Positions 22,828 to 34,446 of a stretch of DNA of 63,328 nucleotides are shown in pieces. The stretch spans positions 25,990 through 89,317 of the forward strand of contig MSJI02000893.1 in the NCBI GenBank assembly GCA_001931905.2, read 5' to 3'. The stretch is from Cladosporium sp. IMV 00045 (lineage: Eukaryota > Ascomycota > Dothideomycetes > Cladosporiales > Cladosporiaceae). The notes under the pieces are model-generated. The model did not search any database. It was not told where the DNA came from and worked only from the letters and a program-made list of their open reading frames with translations. The position numbers and the translations under genes are program-made. How positions within the stretch are numbered: position 1 is the stretch's first letter; each line of letters starts with the position of its first letter.

Positions 22828-24413
22828 ATGGTGCTCGAAAATATCTACGTCGTACGTCATGGGGTAAGTTCAACATTCCAGCTTCTTTCAAGTTATTGAG
22901 AGGGCATGTCGAGAGGGGACATCTCGGCAAGAAGAAGAAGCGAAACAGCAAGCAAACGGGTGATGGCGATCACATAGGGCTGTCCATTGCAGCACTTTCA
23001 TTGCGGACTTGACAATCAAGGCTCTCCTCTGGGACAATGGTTCTGCAATGGGAATATTGCAGACGTGCTTGACGCTGTACAACATTCACATTCCCGGCAT
23101 GTCTTCTCGACCTGCCCTCTTGACTCCCTCCCGACTACCACGATCCAGTACTGAGATTTCTAGTTCCGCTCTAACTGGGTCGTCGATCCCACCACTGGAG
23201 AATACAACAGCACCGTCCGATCTCCCACAGGCATCCCTTCAGACCCAGCGCTCGCCAGCTACGGCGTAACCCAAGCCGAGCAACTGGCCCAACACCTTCT
23301 CGCCACCGACCCGACCATCGACGCAGTCTACTCAAGCCCCTTCTACCGCTGCATTCAAACCCTTGGACCCTTCATCTCCGCCCGCGCCGCTGCCTCTCAG
23401 GGAACCAACGCCCAACCCGCAACAAAGAAGACGACCGTCAACCTGGAAGCCGGCCTGGGCGAATTCTACGGTCTCGCGCGTTTCGACCACCCCTCGCCCG
23501 CCACGTACAACGTCCTCTCGCAGCACTTCCCTCAAGACCTCGCCCCGGAAGCCAACCCCATCATCGTCCCCTCGACCAAAGGCGAGAGCATCCCGCAACT
23601 CCACGACCGCGTGGCCTACTGTCTTGACGAGCTCATCAAACGCCTAGATGCCGACCCTTCAGGTCCCAGGACGCTGCTCATCTGCACCCACGCCGCGAGC
23701 ATGATCGCCATCGGCCGCGCGCTGACGGGAAACATGCCTGAAGACGAAGGCACGGAGGATTTCAAGTGCTTCACTTGCGCTTTTTCGAAGTTCTCGCGCA
23801 AACGTGCTCCGGCGGCAAACCAGACAACATCCACCAACGAGGCGGGCTTGGACCCCTTACTGGCGACTGCCCGCGCATGGGACCCAAGCAAACCTGACGA
23901 AGTGCCCGACGTCAACTGGAGAAACGGCCGTGGCGTGCAAGGCGGCTGGACGCTGGAAGTGAACGGAGACTGTTCATTTTTGGAGAATGGCGAAGAACGC
24001 GGATGGTAAGAGCAATGCCCTTCCCCCTTCCCCCTTGCGCACGTGTATCATAACTACGCCTTTCGTCCTGCAAGCATTTGTGGAGCACACTTACGATTTC
24101 CTCCCCCGGTGCTGTGAGAACAGGAACTTCAACATCGAAAAAGAGCAATTCGGTGGCGACATCGCCGTCTATCCGTGCTCATCCACCACCACCACGGGCA
24201 TCGTGCCGACACAAGCATCACCACCTGCCCATTAACACAGATACCATTCGCACAACATACAACAAGATTACGCAAGCTTATCCCTCCAACAGGAAATTCT
24301 CCGGCGACGAATCCTTCCTGAAAGACCCGAATGCTTTCAACGACGCGAAGAACACGGCCGTGCTGCAAGTGGTGGACAAAAGTGTGGAGGCTGAGGATAA
24401 GTCGAGGTTATGA
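22828..24413 (+). CDS. Histidine phosphatase (phosphoglycerate-mutase-like) superfamily protein, TFC7-like
   Basis: Three exons, 22828-22863, 23164-24005 and 24293-24413, give 332 aa. The catalytic RHG motif is split by the first intron: exon 1 codes MVLENIYVVRHG and exon 2 continues FRSNWVVDP. The second conserved His is in LLICTHAASM. The last junction restores ERGW-KFSGDESF, a C-terminal pattern I associate with fungal tau55/TFC7-like members of the family, a subunit type of the Pol III factor TFIIIC. A phosphatase acting on small molecules is the alternative. Both introns are long for this window (300 and 287 bp). An unspliced reading would stop at 24009, so the exon structure matters. 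Confidence 0.8.
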
Positions 24414-24816
24414 TGAGATTACACAGATACCCCGTTTTGGGAGGAAGGATTGGGTTCATTGGAGCGGAACATAGATGCATTGTGACAGATGGAGAATTCC
24501 ATGTTGAGCGAGTGAGCGAGGCAGGAATGCATTGATCTGCCGACGTGTTGCATTTTGCATAGCGTACATTGAGGCAATAGACATAGATGATACATCGACG
24601 AATGGGAAGAAGAAACAAAGAAAAGAAAAGAGATTCACGGATGGACATGATACTTTTGATGAGATCGGAGCTACTGATTTCTGTTCCCTACTTTCGCTCT
24701 CGATTCTAAAATGACCCAACCAATTGACGCCAATCCGACCGTTTGCCACGCTTGAAATCCTGCAGCAGCAATCAAGTCAAGATAGCTTCATCTGATTCTC
24801 CCGTGAAAGAGCGCGC
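24414..24816. other. Convergent intergenic region
   Basis: About 400 bp between the 3' ends of the phosphatase-family gene (+) and uL22 (-). No feature is supported. Confidence 0.5.
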
Positions 24817-25763
24817 TTAAGCGGCGGTGATGGCCTTGGTGCGGGCGGCACCACGCTGGCGGCTGGTGCGGTGGAGGCCCTGCTCGCGGTGGACCTTCTC
24901 GGGGGCCTTCTGGACGACCTCCTCACCCTCGGTAAGGATCATCTCGATGTGGCAGGGGTTGGACATGTAGGGGTTGATCTGATTTGGTTGTTAGAAAGTG
25001 GCGATGGATTTCTTGAGAGGCGATCTATGACTTACGCGACCGTGGGCACGGTATGTGCGGCGGCGCTGCTTGGGGGCCTGGTTGACCTGGATGTGCTTGA
25101 CGATGAGGTTGCTGGTGTCAAGACCCTTGGTGTCGGCGTTGGCCTCAGCGTTCTTGAGGAGCGAGAGGAGGAACTCAGCGCTCTTCACGGGCCAGCGGGC
25201 CTTGGAGACACCGAACTGCTTGCCTTTAATGACGCAAATCAGTATTGCTGTTCGAACACGCATCGTGTTTGTTGCCCGGCCATGGCTCTTTTTCTTTTCT
25301 CTCTTTCAAGAATTTTCCTCCGGGTATCCCAGTATTCCGTATGCATCCTCGCACATGGCTAACAGGCAACACCCGTTTTCACAGGGCCTTCACGTACCTT
25401 GAGCAGTACGGCCAGTGCTCCCGGCATATCTCCTCATGGGGACGGCCTCGGCGTGGCCCTTGACGTTCTCGAGGTACTGGAGAGCGCGGGTGACCTTCCA
25501 GCCGTTGATGGCCTGGGCGGTCTCGCGGGTGTTCTTGAAAGAAACACGGAGGTAGGAACCGCGAGCGCGGGCGGACTTGGCCGACTCGATGTGGGTGGCG
25601 GCGTAACGGACCTGATGGTGGAAGACATTGTTAGAATGTGTTTTTTGATGGCTGGTTTATCGCAAATCGCAAGGGCGCCGTCGCTCGTGGTGGGTGTTGC
25701 TGGCTGGTGTTCGCAACGGCGGTGCAAGTCGATTCTGCTGGGGTGTATTTCTGGACATACCAT
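24817..25763 (-). CDS. RPL17: 60S ribosomal protein uL22 (L17)
   Basis: Large-subunit protein lining the exit tunnel. Four exons give 188 aa: the ATG alone at 25763-25761, then 25611-25398, 25223-25036 and 24978-24817. The introns are 25612-25760, 25224-25397 and 24979-25035, all GT-AG. The protein begins [19 protein letters not shown] and contains [21 protein letters not shown] and [23 protein letters not shown], characteristic of eukaryotic L17. The start codon standing alone as exon 1 is notable and would be missed by simple ORF reading. Confidence 0.95.
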
Positions 25764-26142
25764 CTTGACTGAGTGCCGCTGGCTAGATTGTTAGTAACGG
25801 GGATGTGGTCGGAGTCGTGGTGAGGTCTCAATCGCAAAGTCACATCTCGCAGCATAACCCGCCCAAACTCAGCCAAATTCGAAACCCACTTCAGCCTTGG
25901 CAGCAACTTTCACTGCCTCGCTCTCGCCCTCTGGCTTTGCCTCTCTGCATCTTCTCGGCCCGCTCCTTACCCGCTTCCGCGGCTCTTGCCAAAATTTCTC
26001 GCGGACTTGCTGTGGAAGTGAAAGCTCGGAAAGCTCGAGGTCGGCTTTGCCTTTGCACAAATCTTTAGCAGGCGCATTCTCTCCCGTCGACACTTCCCCC
26101 CGATTCTTCGACGTCGACAACACACACACGTACACAAAAGAG
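25764..26142. promoter_or_regulatory. Shared promoter region of uL22 (-) and NOP1 (+)
   Basis: The 379-bp divergent interval between a ribosomal-protein gene and fibrillarin, the second head-to-head ribosome-related pair in this window. Co-regulation is inferred. Confidence 0.6.
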
Positions 26143-27221
26143 ATGGCTTTCACACCTAGAGGAGGACGTGGCGGTGGTGACCGCGGTGGTCGTGGTGGTG
26201 CGCGCGGTGGCCGCGGTGGTGCTCGTGGTGGTGGCCGTGGTAAGAATACTGCGTTCTTGAGAGGAATATGCGGTCAATGTCACTAACAAATTTCAGGTGG
26301 CTTCGGCGGTGGTGACAGGGGTGGTCGCGGCGGCGCTCGCGGTGGTCGTGGTGCTCCTAGAGGCGGCCGTGGTGGTGCCCGTGGTGGCCGTGGTGGTGCT
26401 GCTGGCGCAAAGGGTGGCCAGAAGGTCATCATCGTAAGTTGCGACGAGAAGACTTGAAATTGGTTGGAAACCAGCATACTGACTCTTCAATCCAGGAGCC
26501 TCACAGACACGCCGGTGTTTTCGTCGCTCGCGGCAAGGAGGACTTGCTTGTCACCAAGAACTTGACCCCCGGCGAGGCTGTCTATGGCGAGAAGCGCATC
26601 AGCGTCGAGACCCCCGGCTCTGCCGCCCAGGCCAACGGCGAGACCCCCACTGCGACCAAGACTGAGTACCGTGTCTGGAACCCCTTCCGTTCGAAGTTGG
26701 CCGCTGGTATCCTTGGTGGTATGGAGGACATCTACATGAAGCCCGGCAGCAAGGTCCTCTACCTCGGTGCCGCCTCTGGTACTTCCGTCTCTCACGTTGC
26801 CGATATCGTTGGCCCGACCGGTACCGTTTTCGCCGTCGAGTTCTCCCACCGTTCCGGCAGAGATCTCGTCAACATGGCCACCCACCGCACCAACGTCATC
26901 CCCATCGTCGAGGACGCCCGTCACCCCCTCAAGTACCGCATGCTCGTCAGCATGGTCGACTGCATCTTCGCCGACGTTGCCCAGCCCGACCAGGCCCGTA
27001 TCGTCGGCCTCAACGCCCACCAGTTCCTCAAGACTGGCGGTGGTGTCATGATCTCCATCAAGGCCAGCTGTATCGACTCAACCGCATCCCCGGAAGCCGT
27101 CTTCGCCCGTGAGGTCACCAAGCTTAGGGAGGAGCGCATCAAGCCCAAGGAGCAGCTCACCCTTGAGCCTTTCGAGAGAGACCACGCCATGGTCGCTGGT
27201 ATCTACACCAGGTCTGCTTAG
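26143..27221 (+). CDS. NOP1: Fibrillarin, box C/D snoRNP 2'-O-methyltransferase
   Basis: Nucleolar methyltransferase that modifies rRNA 2'-hydroxyls (and histone H2A Gln) guided by box C/D snoRNAs. Exons 26143-26239, 26297-26433 and 26496-27221 give 319 aa. Residues 1-75 are a Gly/Arg-rich (GAR/RGG) domain, interrupted by the first intron. The methyltransferase domain follows, with the SAM-binding segment [20 protein letters not shown] and the SIKASCID region. All junctions are GT-AG. Length and motif order match fungal Nop1. Confidence 0.96.
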
Positions 27222-27729
27222 ATTTTCGGAGGGGAAGCTTGACACGAGTACCTTGTTGGGGACGCGTTGTTTTTCAACGCAAGCGGAGTCCATGGCGTTT
27301 AGAGGCGCGCAAAATTGGGCGGTCAAAGCTGTGCTTTTATGTCTTTTGATGATAGTTTCAACTGTACTATTTTTTTTTTTATCTACAGATCTTGACAGTC
27401 TCAAGTTGGGACGGATTCGTTCACACCAATATGCAGATGAGACATGAACTGACACATTGCATTGCTCGAGGGTGACAGCTTCAAGGTGTACTTGGACAAT
27501 GATACCCGTTACTAAAAATACAACATGAGTGAAAATGAAACAGAATCAATTCAAAGATTGGTGAGCAGAGACAATATAATACAGAGCAACATATTCACCG
27601 ATCTGATTTAGTACAAGCAGGACTTCCATCCGATTAAAAAAACGACAAGAAATCCACGAAACTAAAAAAGCAAATGCAAACACAAAACATGAAACCTACC
27701 TTCCCACCCTCGACGAGGCATCAAGACTC
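27222..27729. other. Intergenic region containing the arm-1 outer repeat start
   Basis: About 500 bp between the convergent NOP1 (+) and HMG gene (-). From 27264 on it matches the reverse complement of the window's right end, including a poly-T run at about 27370 that differs in length between arms. Confidence 0.7.
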
Positions 27730-27840
27730 TCAACTCCGTGTCTTCTTCCTCCCACTCCGACTCTGGCTACGACTCTTACTCCTCGACTCGCGCTTCGGCA
27801 GGAGGGGCAATTTCTGCTTCTTCGGATGAGCCACGACGAT

Positions 27841-27876
<36 letters not shown>

Positions 27877-29829
27877 GTCGTCGTCGAACAAACTACGCAT
27901 ACTCGAAGCGTTCGAAGAGCCAGTCTTCAGCTCGCCCTTTGAGGTGGTAGAGCGCGTGCGGCTCGCAGGGCCGGGGGCTTCGTCTTCATCGCCCTCCCCA
28001 TTGAGGTGGACGAGGAAATCAGCACTGTTGATGGAAGAGAGTCGCGCGCTGCTGGCTTTGCGGGAAGTAGAGATGGGGGATGGACGGTGCTTGCGCTTGG
28101 AAGAGGGAGTTTCCGCCTCAGCCTCTGCATCCTCCTCATCCATCTCCTCAGCGTAATGCACAGCTTTACTAGCCGCACGAGACGAGCGGCGCCTCTTGGC
28201 CGGCGACCGCTGCAGCTCGTCTCCAGCATCGTCGTGACTGGCGTCGAAAGCTTGCAGAGCAGCCCACTCGACGGCCGCGGTGGCGTTTTGTTTCTCGGGC
28301 GCCGGCATGTCCATGTTGTTCATGTCCTGGTCGAAAGAGAAAGGTGAGAGTTGCGGTGTGGGAGCTCGGTAGATATTCGCGCGGGACTGAGAGCGGGTGC
28401 GTGGAGCGACGTAGTCGGCATCTTCGTCCTGGCCGGCATCTTCGCGAGTGCCGATGAACTCGTTCTCAGGAGTCGGAGCGCCTGCTCTCAAGCGCTGCAG
28501 TTCTGCGATGTTCATCGCGTACGCGCCGCACTCACAGCTGGGCTTGCCGAAGTTGGCCTGGATCTTCTTCAGTGGCGTGTACTTGTAGTCCGGGTAGCGC
28601 TCCTCGTGCAGGGCTTTCTCCTCGCGAGCTCGCGCTCTGTAATTCGCGTAGGCAGCTTTGTCGGTCGCTTTGAGAGTTTGCCACGCCCGGCCGGCTTCCT
28701 TGGAGATATCAGGGTTTTGCTTGCCGCGCTTCTCCTTGGTTCCCGTGCGCCAGCGGGCGGCGAAGTCGTTGCGGAAGATCATGAACTCATTGCGAGGGCG
28801 GGGGATGTGTTTGGCTTGGAGAGAGGTGGTGCTGGGGCAGCAGCATTTCTGCATCGTGGCGGTTTTGAGCTCTTTCATCTTCTCTCCTGACAAAGCGGCG
28901 GGCTCATCGTCCTCGATCGCAGCATCGATCGAGGCACGCCTTGCGTTTGCGGTTCTTTTGAATGAGGTCCTGGCGGATTTGGAGCGGCGGTCGTAGTGGA
29001 AGTCGATAGACTCTCGACTCACCGGACGAGGACCACTGTCGTCTCCTTCAGCGCGGCGCTTGGCTTGTTCTTCGAGATAGGCACTCGGTCCGTACTTTCG
29101 CTTGGTGCGAGGGGAGACGCGGCTGCTGCCACGTTTTCTCTTGTCAGTATCAACTTGTACGGCTGCGGTTTCGTTGAACAATGGGATAGGAGGGTTTTGT
29201 GCAAAAGTAGGGACTTGAGGGGGAGCGGCGAAGGGAGCCATCATGACTTGCTGTGGCAATTGGGGTTGTGGAAGCTGGGGAGTCAAGAAACCTGAGGACG
29301 ATCCTGCCGTCGGTACATTAGCAGGGTAGTACCAACCGACTTGAGGATGGTATGCGAGTCCTGGTGGCGGCGTTGGCAAGACTTGAGAAGTCAGGCTGGC
29401 CGGAGATGGGTTGACGGGTTGCTGCATGGGGAATGTCTGAACGGGTTGCTGGACAAAGGGCTGGAATGCGTTAGCGGTACCAATGTTGAATGTGGATGCT
29501 GGTCCTTGAACGCTGCCGTCGTAACCGCTTCCTGCATCGAGCTCCATGGGGAGGGGATCAAAGTTAAAGTTGTCAATGTTCAAGTCACCCTCGTTGGATT
29601 CGAGCAGCGACATGTCGAATGTCTCTGTATCGTCAGTATTCTTGTTCGGCATCTTTGCGAGATCTGTTGGATTGACGAAGGAGGGGATGGTCATGGATGC
29701 ACTTGCAAATGTCACAGGAATAGGGAAAGCGTACCAGACGCTCGAGTATTCTGCGAGCAGATTGAGTTGCAAGATGAAGGACGAAAGAGACATTTCCCCC
29801 GGCGAAAGGCAAATTGCATATAACCTCAA
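27730..29829 (-). CDS. HMG-box DNA-binding protein (arm 1 copy)
   Basis: 699-codon frame. Residues about 343-422 form an HMG box: RPRNEFMIFRNDFAARW, then NPDISKEAGRAWQTL, then EEKALHEERYPDYKYTPLKK, the pattern of sequence-specific (MATA-type) HMG boxes. Basic patches follow residue 228. An acidic run of 15 Asp sits near residue 655, then a basic KR/SR-rich C-terminus suited to nuclear localisation. The first ~45 residues are hydrophobic and unlike the rest, so the real start may be the Met at 29694 or 29652 (MPNKNTDDTETFD). The upstream 30.1-30.5 kb then reads as a 5' leader. The neighbours are not the usual mating-type flanks (SLA2, APN2), so I do not call it MAT1-2-1. The target is unknown. 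Confidence 0.8.
27841..27890 (-). repeat. GAT/GAC triplet repeat coding poly-Asp (arm 1)
   Basis: Twelve or more ATC-type triplets on + read as an Asp run in the HMG protein. The matching tract in arm 2 (about 62655-62680) codes only seven Asp, so the tract has changed length since duplication. Confidence 0.85.
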
Positions 29830-30862
29830 AGCGCTTTGTGCCGTTTGCGAAGGAGATGAGCATTGCCCTCGGTTAGGAATACATTGGACAACAAAGAGCT
29901 TGAAAGAAAAGCGAGGCGAGTGAAAGCGATGTCAAAGAAGATATTGCATACAATGTCATTATTACTAGTGAGGGTCTGTTCCGAGGTGGACAAGTGTATG
30001 GATGGCAGGGACGATGTTCACTTGCTGTAGCAGCTATCTTCTACGTGATGAACTAATCTAGGCATTTCGTTAGCCAGGTTCCCGTGAAGTGATGTGTATC
30101 AAGTCGAGGAAGGAGTAGTTGGAATCAGAAGGTCTCCAAGCAAGTTATCCACATTATTGTTCAGAACAGGTCTGTGATAATTTTTGCAATGTTTTCATCC
30201 TGTAATAATAGCGAGAAAGAAGAGATGAACGTACCATATTGGAAGACTGCAAGGTCTTAGTGGCCATTAGTGACAAGAAAAGAGTCTTCTGAGCGCGCCT
30301 GTGCCACAGCCTCAAGTAAAGCGGCCTTGCAAGAACGCCGAAGCAGATGCACCGAACCAATTGCAGGTGTCAATTCCCAGCCGCAATGCTTATCAAGTAT
30401 CGCTGGCTAGGTATTGACGAGAGATTGATGAAGAGAAGAGAAGAGAGAATCTGGAAGCCGAAGCGCGAAGTTCAAAGAAAGCTGTCTAACCTCCAAGCTG
30501 TGTGTGCGGAGCGGCCCGGGAAAGCGCTACGGCGGGCGGGCTACAGCTAGTGGTTGTCGATTCGTTTTACGGCGACGGCGACTTGAGGCTCTTGGGCCGT
30601 TTGTTCAGTCGTTCTGAAGATATATACGACGAATAACACACAATTGCGCTGGTTCCTTAATATCTGATCTGCTTTGCATGATAATCCGCGAGCTGAGCCT
30701 ACTATTGATTTTCCGCTGCTTTATGAGCGGGCTGGTTGCTGTCATCACTTTTGCACTGGACGTCTCTGCTGAAGGCGTACCGCCACAAGCGATCAAACAA
30801 ATTCGAGCAAGACTAGTATATCGATACTAGGAGTCTGCGGCGTCTTCTTAATCTCGCAAGAT
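29830..30862. other. Divergent intergenic region (arm 1)
   Basis: About 1 kb upstream of both the HMG gene (-) and the coiled-coil gene (+). On the minus strand 30360-30154 a 68-codon frame is conserved in arm 2 (60164-60370), with splice-like GTACGT and TTACAG sites. I read this as the HMG gene's 5' leader, not as a separate gene. Confidence 0.45.
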
Positions 30863-31849
30863 ATGGCTTCTCTATTCAGCTTGGTCAACAAGCTCTTACC
30901 TTTCGCCACCCCAGGCACACCGCTTCTCCAGGACCTCGTCCACCTAGGCGCCATATGCACACTGCTCTATTACGCGCCACAAATACAACACTGGGCACAA
31001 CAGCAACAACACGAACGCAGAGCATCCGCGCAAGGCTTGAATGATGACTCTGGCCAGCAAGCACAGGTCCAAGGCCAACCGGACGATCACGAACAAGAAC
31101 CAAGAAATGACCACGTAGGAGAGAACGAAGCCAACAATCGCGTGCCCGCCGATGATCCCGAGAACGAAGAAGACGACGACGATCTGGAAAATGCCAACGC
31201 AAACATCGCAGAAGGGGAAGCCGGTCCAGCAAATCAACCCAACATCCCCAACACCCCAGCACACCGCAACGTAGGCGCGAAGAAAGCGAAGTCTCTCGCC
31301 CGCAAAGATCAACGGAGAGCTTATAATGAGTTCATGCGGTCTCAAGGGGAGGCGCAACGCGCTCAGGAAGCGGAGGGTGCTGCCGAGCGAGAGGCTGCGC
31401 TCGCCGTGGAGAAAGAAAGGCGCAGAGCCGCTGCGGCTGCTTATGAGGCCAAAAAGGCCAAGGAGCGTGAGCAGAAGCGCGAGGTGGAGAGGAGGAAGAG
31501 AGAGGAAGAGATCAGATCTCGCGAGTTGGCTGTGAGCCTTGTGAGGGATGCATTGGACGAGGAGGGGATGTGTGATCTTTTCAAGGTGGCGAGGCATGTC
31601 GGCGGGGATGTTGATGAGGAGTGGGTGGAGCGCATCCTTCGAGCGAGTGATGTGGTTGGCATGAAGGATGGTGTTCTGACGATGATCACGAGCGTTGGCT
31701 GGGCTGTCCGGGTCAGTCAGCAGGATGTGCGGCAGCTTTATGAGAACGCTGCGGTGCAGGATGTCAGTGATGAGAGTGGTGCTATTAGTTATGATCAGCT
31801 GGGAGGCATGTTCGAGACTATTCTCAGAGAGCGTGCTGTTGCGGCCTAA
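30863..31849 (+). CDS. Membrane-anchored coiled-coil protein, DDRGK1-like layout (arm 1 copy)
   Basis: 328 aa in one exon. An N-terminal hydrophobic segment (about residues 20-42, containing LVHLGAICTLLYYA) is followed by an acidic linker (about 60-125). Next comes a long basic/acidic coiled coil rich in E, K, R and A (about 140-215), then a compact C-terminal region (about 220-328) that looks like a winged helix. This order (membrane anchor, coiled coil, winged helix) matches ER protein DDRGK1/UFBP1, but I see no clear DDRGK motif and no close recognisable family. Treat it as uncharacterised. The same length and frame are kept in arm 2. Confidence 0.6.
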   Translation: MASLFSLVNKLLPFATPGTPLLQDLVHLGAICTLLYYAPQIQHWAQQQQHERRASAQGLNDDSGQQAQVQGQPDDHEQEPRNDHVGENEANNRVPADDPENEEDDDDLENANANIAEGEAGPANQPNIPNTPAHRNVGAKKAKSLARKDQRRAYNEFMRSQGEAQRAQEAEGAAEREAALAVEKERRRAAAAAYEAKKAKEREQKREVERRKREEEIRSRELAVSLVRDALDEEGMCDLFKVARHVGGDVDEEWVERILRASDVVGMKDGVLTMITSVGWAVRVSQQDVRQLYENAAVQDVSDESGAISYDQLGGMFETILRERAVAA

Positions 31850-32671
31850 CGAAATGAAGATGATAGATGATTAGTAAGACACGAAGTATGAATGAAAGCC
31901 TGCATATTAGCATATACAAAACTCTCCTCTCATAGGAGACGACCTGGCGGACCAGCAGGACAAACACTCGAAGGCTCCCACGAGCTAATTTTCCACTACA
32001 GGCTCACAAGCCTCATCTCATCTCACAACCACTTCCCACTACAATCCTACAAAGGACAAGACAATTTGTCCCGGCTTGTTAATTACGATCGAAGCCGCGG
32101 TGCGGGATAGCTACGTCGTACTCAAAGACAGCCGGTGTTTTCTTCTCGTCTCACATACGCAGAGCCGTTGCCGGCCAGGTTATGTCCAGCTCAAGATCTG
32201 CAGTTGAGGGGTTTTGCGAGACCGAGCGAGGCAAGAGACATGTTGGTTACTTCACGGTTCTACTGCTTTTGACTGGAAAGCTGCGGGTGGAGTCTTGCTC
32301 TACGCAGGCATATATCCCCGTGCACCTTCCTTCGCCTGCCAGAAAGCTTCCGAGAGAGGTTGCAATATCAATTCCCTTCATCCAAAGCCTTTTGACATTC
32401 TCGTCTGATGAAAACGATGTAGAGAAAAGGACATGTCCGCAAATTCAAAAATAACGTCGACGTCTGAGCGTTCTCTAATATCCGCAACCAGGACAAAGAA
32501 TCCCAATCTCTCGAAAGCGTACCCTAATGTCATCGCCTCGGCTCAAGGGCTTAGGGACTGGAGTGGTGAGAGAGTCAGGCAACCGAGATGACAGTCGCCG
32601 GCTGAAGCGACTTCAAAATTGTCGTTCCTCACTTCATCTTGCTAAATAGCTCGAGCAACTGCTCGCCTGCA
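31850..32671. other. Intergenic region (arm 1)
   Basis: About 820 bp between the coiled-coil and DENN genes, both on +. Homologous but clearly diverged from 57876-58679, with several indels. No gene is seen. Confidence 0.5.
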
Positions 32672-34446
32672 ATGGCTCAGTCAGACGTACCTCCGATCGC
32701 GGCTCTCTTCCAGGTGATCTTCGACCAAAAGGTGGGGTGAGTTGAACAAAGCAACGAGAGAAGGCATGCAGCGTGCATGGTGATGGTCGCGCGTCACTGC
32801 TGACCTGTTGAAGGTATACCATTGCGTGGAAGCAGACCCTCCCCGAAGTCGATCTGGACGGCATCGAGTACCAATGTCTCCCGTCCGGTCTGCATAGCGT
32901 GCGACAGGATCTGGTCTACTTCGTTCACGACAAATACGCCGGCGTCAGCGCCTTTGTGCAAGAGGAGGCGGACAAGCAGCACCGCAATGCTAGCTTCGTT
33001 GCGGTGGGTGCTTTGGTTCCTTTGAGTTATGGGAGATTGGGCAAGAGCTGGGTTCATGCAGAGGCTCTGAGAGGACTAGCGAGGGAGACTGTCAAGGATT
33101 TGGAGAACAGGACACCTCTGGAGCAGTTCTGGGAGAAGCATAGTACAAATGAAGCAGGGAATGGAGCTGCTTCGCCTACGACGAAGAGGTCTTCGTTGCC
33201 GGGTGTCTTTAAAAGGAAGCGGGCACTGTCAGATGCTACTGGGTCCTTCGCGACGGAGGGACTAATGTCTCTGGATCACCCAGCTTTGTCTATGACGACG
33301 CTCATAACAACTTTTGGCCCGCTTCTGTTTCCCTTGTACAGAGAAGCACTTCTGCGCAAGCGCATTCTGTTGTTGGGTAGCACGCCTGTACAGCCGACTT
33401 GCAATTATGGTGAGTGTTGTCCGTTCAACAGTCTTGCTCCAATCAATCGCGCTAACACTTGCCCAGTCTACGACCTCTCCGTTCTATCCAATGTACCGCA
33501 GTCCCTACAGGAATCCCTATCAAGCGAAAGTGCCAGCCCTCGTCTGAAGCCACTGTTCAATGTAGGCGTCTTCGACATCACGCGACTTGAATCCCACAAG
33601 GAAGGCTGGCTAGCATGCACCACAGACGACATTCTTGGGGAGAAAAAGAAGTTATACGATATCTTGGTAGAACTGCCCACATCAAACCCCAGCAACGGAC
33701 GAAGAGCCTGGCCGAAGCTACGGACCGCGGACGGAGAGACAATCAAAGCCACGCAGCGTGACTTCCGCAGATACGTCTCGCTGCGGCGACAGCTGCGCAA
33801 ACTCGAACGGGGCTCCACGGCTGGCATGCAGTACCGCGACAACGAGACGGAAGACATGGACGGGGACCAGGACGAATCGGCGCCGCTTGTCGCTCCTTCC
33901 AGTCGATTGCCGGATACGGACTGCGACGTTCCGCAGAGCGACGAGGCCGAGCTCCTGCAACCGGAAACCTGGAGTGCGGTGGCGTATAGGTCATTCATGT
34001 GGTGGGCGTCCGCCGGAGAAAAAGACACTTGGGAAGCAGAAGAGACTCTCACCGACCAAGCCCTGCTCGAGGACCTACCGGACCTGAGCGAAATCACAGG
34101 CCGAGGTCACGGAAGAGTGCAGGAAGAAGACGACGATGACGCAGAACCAGATTCAACGCTCGAAGCGCAAAGAGTGGCGACAATACTAGTAGCTTACTTC
34201 CACCGCGTGACCGGGGTCATTCTGCAGACCCTCACGAACCTCGTGGAGCGCGCGGACGACGATACCGAAGAAGGGTACGAGGAAGACGCGATTGAGGTTT
34301 CGGAGGACGACATGCGCCGCATGGGCATTGACGCATGGAGCGCCGGAGATCGACGTTTCGTCGAGGATATGATGAGGTTGTACTTTGACCGGGATGCGAC
34401 GATAGAGGACGATGGGGTGAGGATGTGCGGGATGAGGATCTGTTGA
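32672..34446 (+). CDS. DENN-type protein, DUF4484/DENND11 (LCHN, yeast Anr2) family (arm 1 copy)
   Basis: Exons 32672-32736, 32814-33409 and 33467-34446 give 546 aa. The N-terminus MAQSDVPPIAALFQVIFDQKVG joins YTIAWKQTLPEVDLDGIEYQCLPSG, a pattern I associate with the LCHN/DENND11 group of DENN proteins, candidate Rab regulators at membranes. The second intron (33410-33466, GTGAGT donor, GCTAAC branch, CCAG acceptor) is 57 bp, a multiple of three without stops, so an unspliced reading is also open. Splicing gives NY-VYDLSVLSNVP. An acidic C-terminal tail follows (about 430-520). About 20 residues differ from the arm-2 copy over 515. Confidence 0.82.

Noticed and set aside
27730..29829. Mating-type locus (MAT1-2) because of the HMG box
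   Set aside because: Expected neighbours (SLA2, APN2, COX13-type genes) are absent and the protein is far longer than MAT1-2-1.
30154..30360. 68-codon small gene conserved in both arms
   Set aside because: Conservation is no better than the surrounding duplicated DNA, and the splice-like sites would give a ~35-bp intron; more likely 5' leader of the HMG gene.
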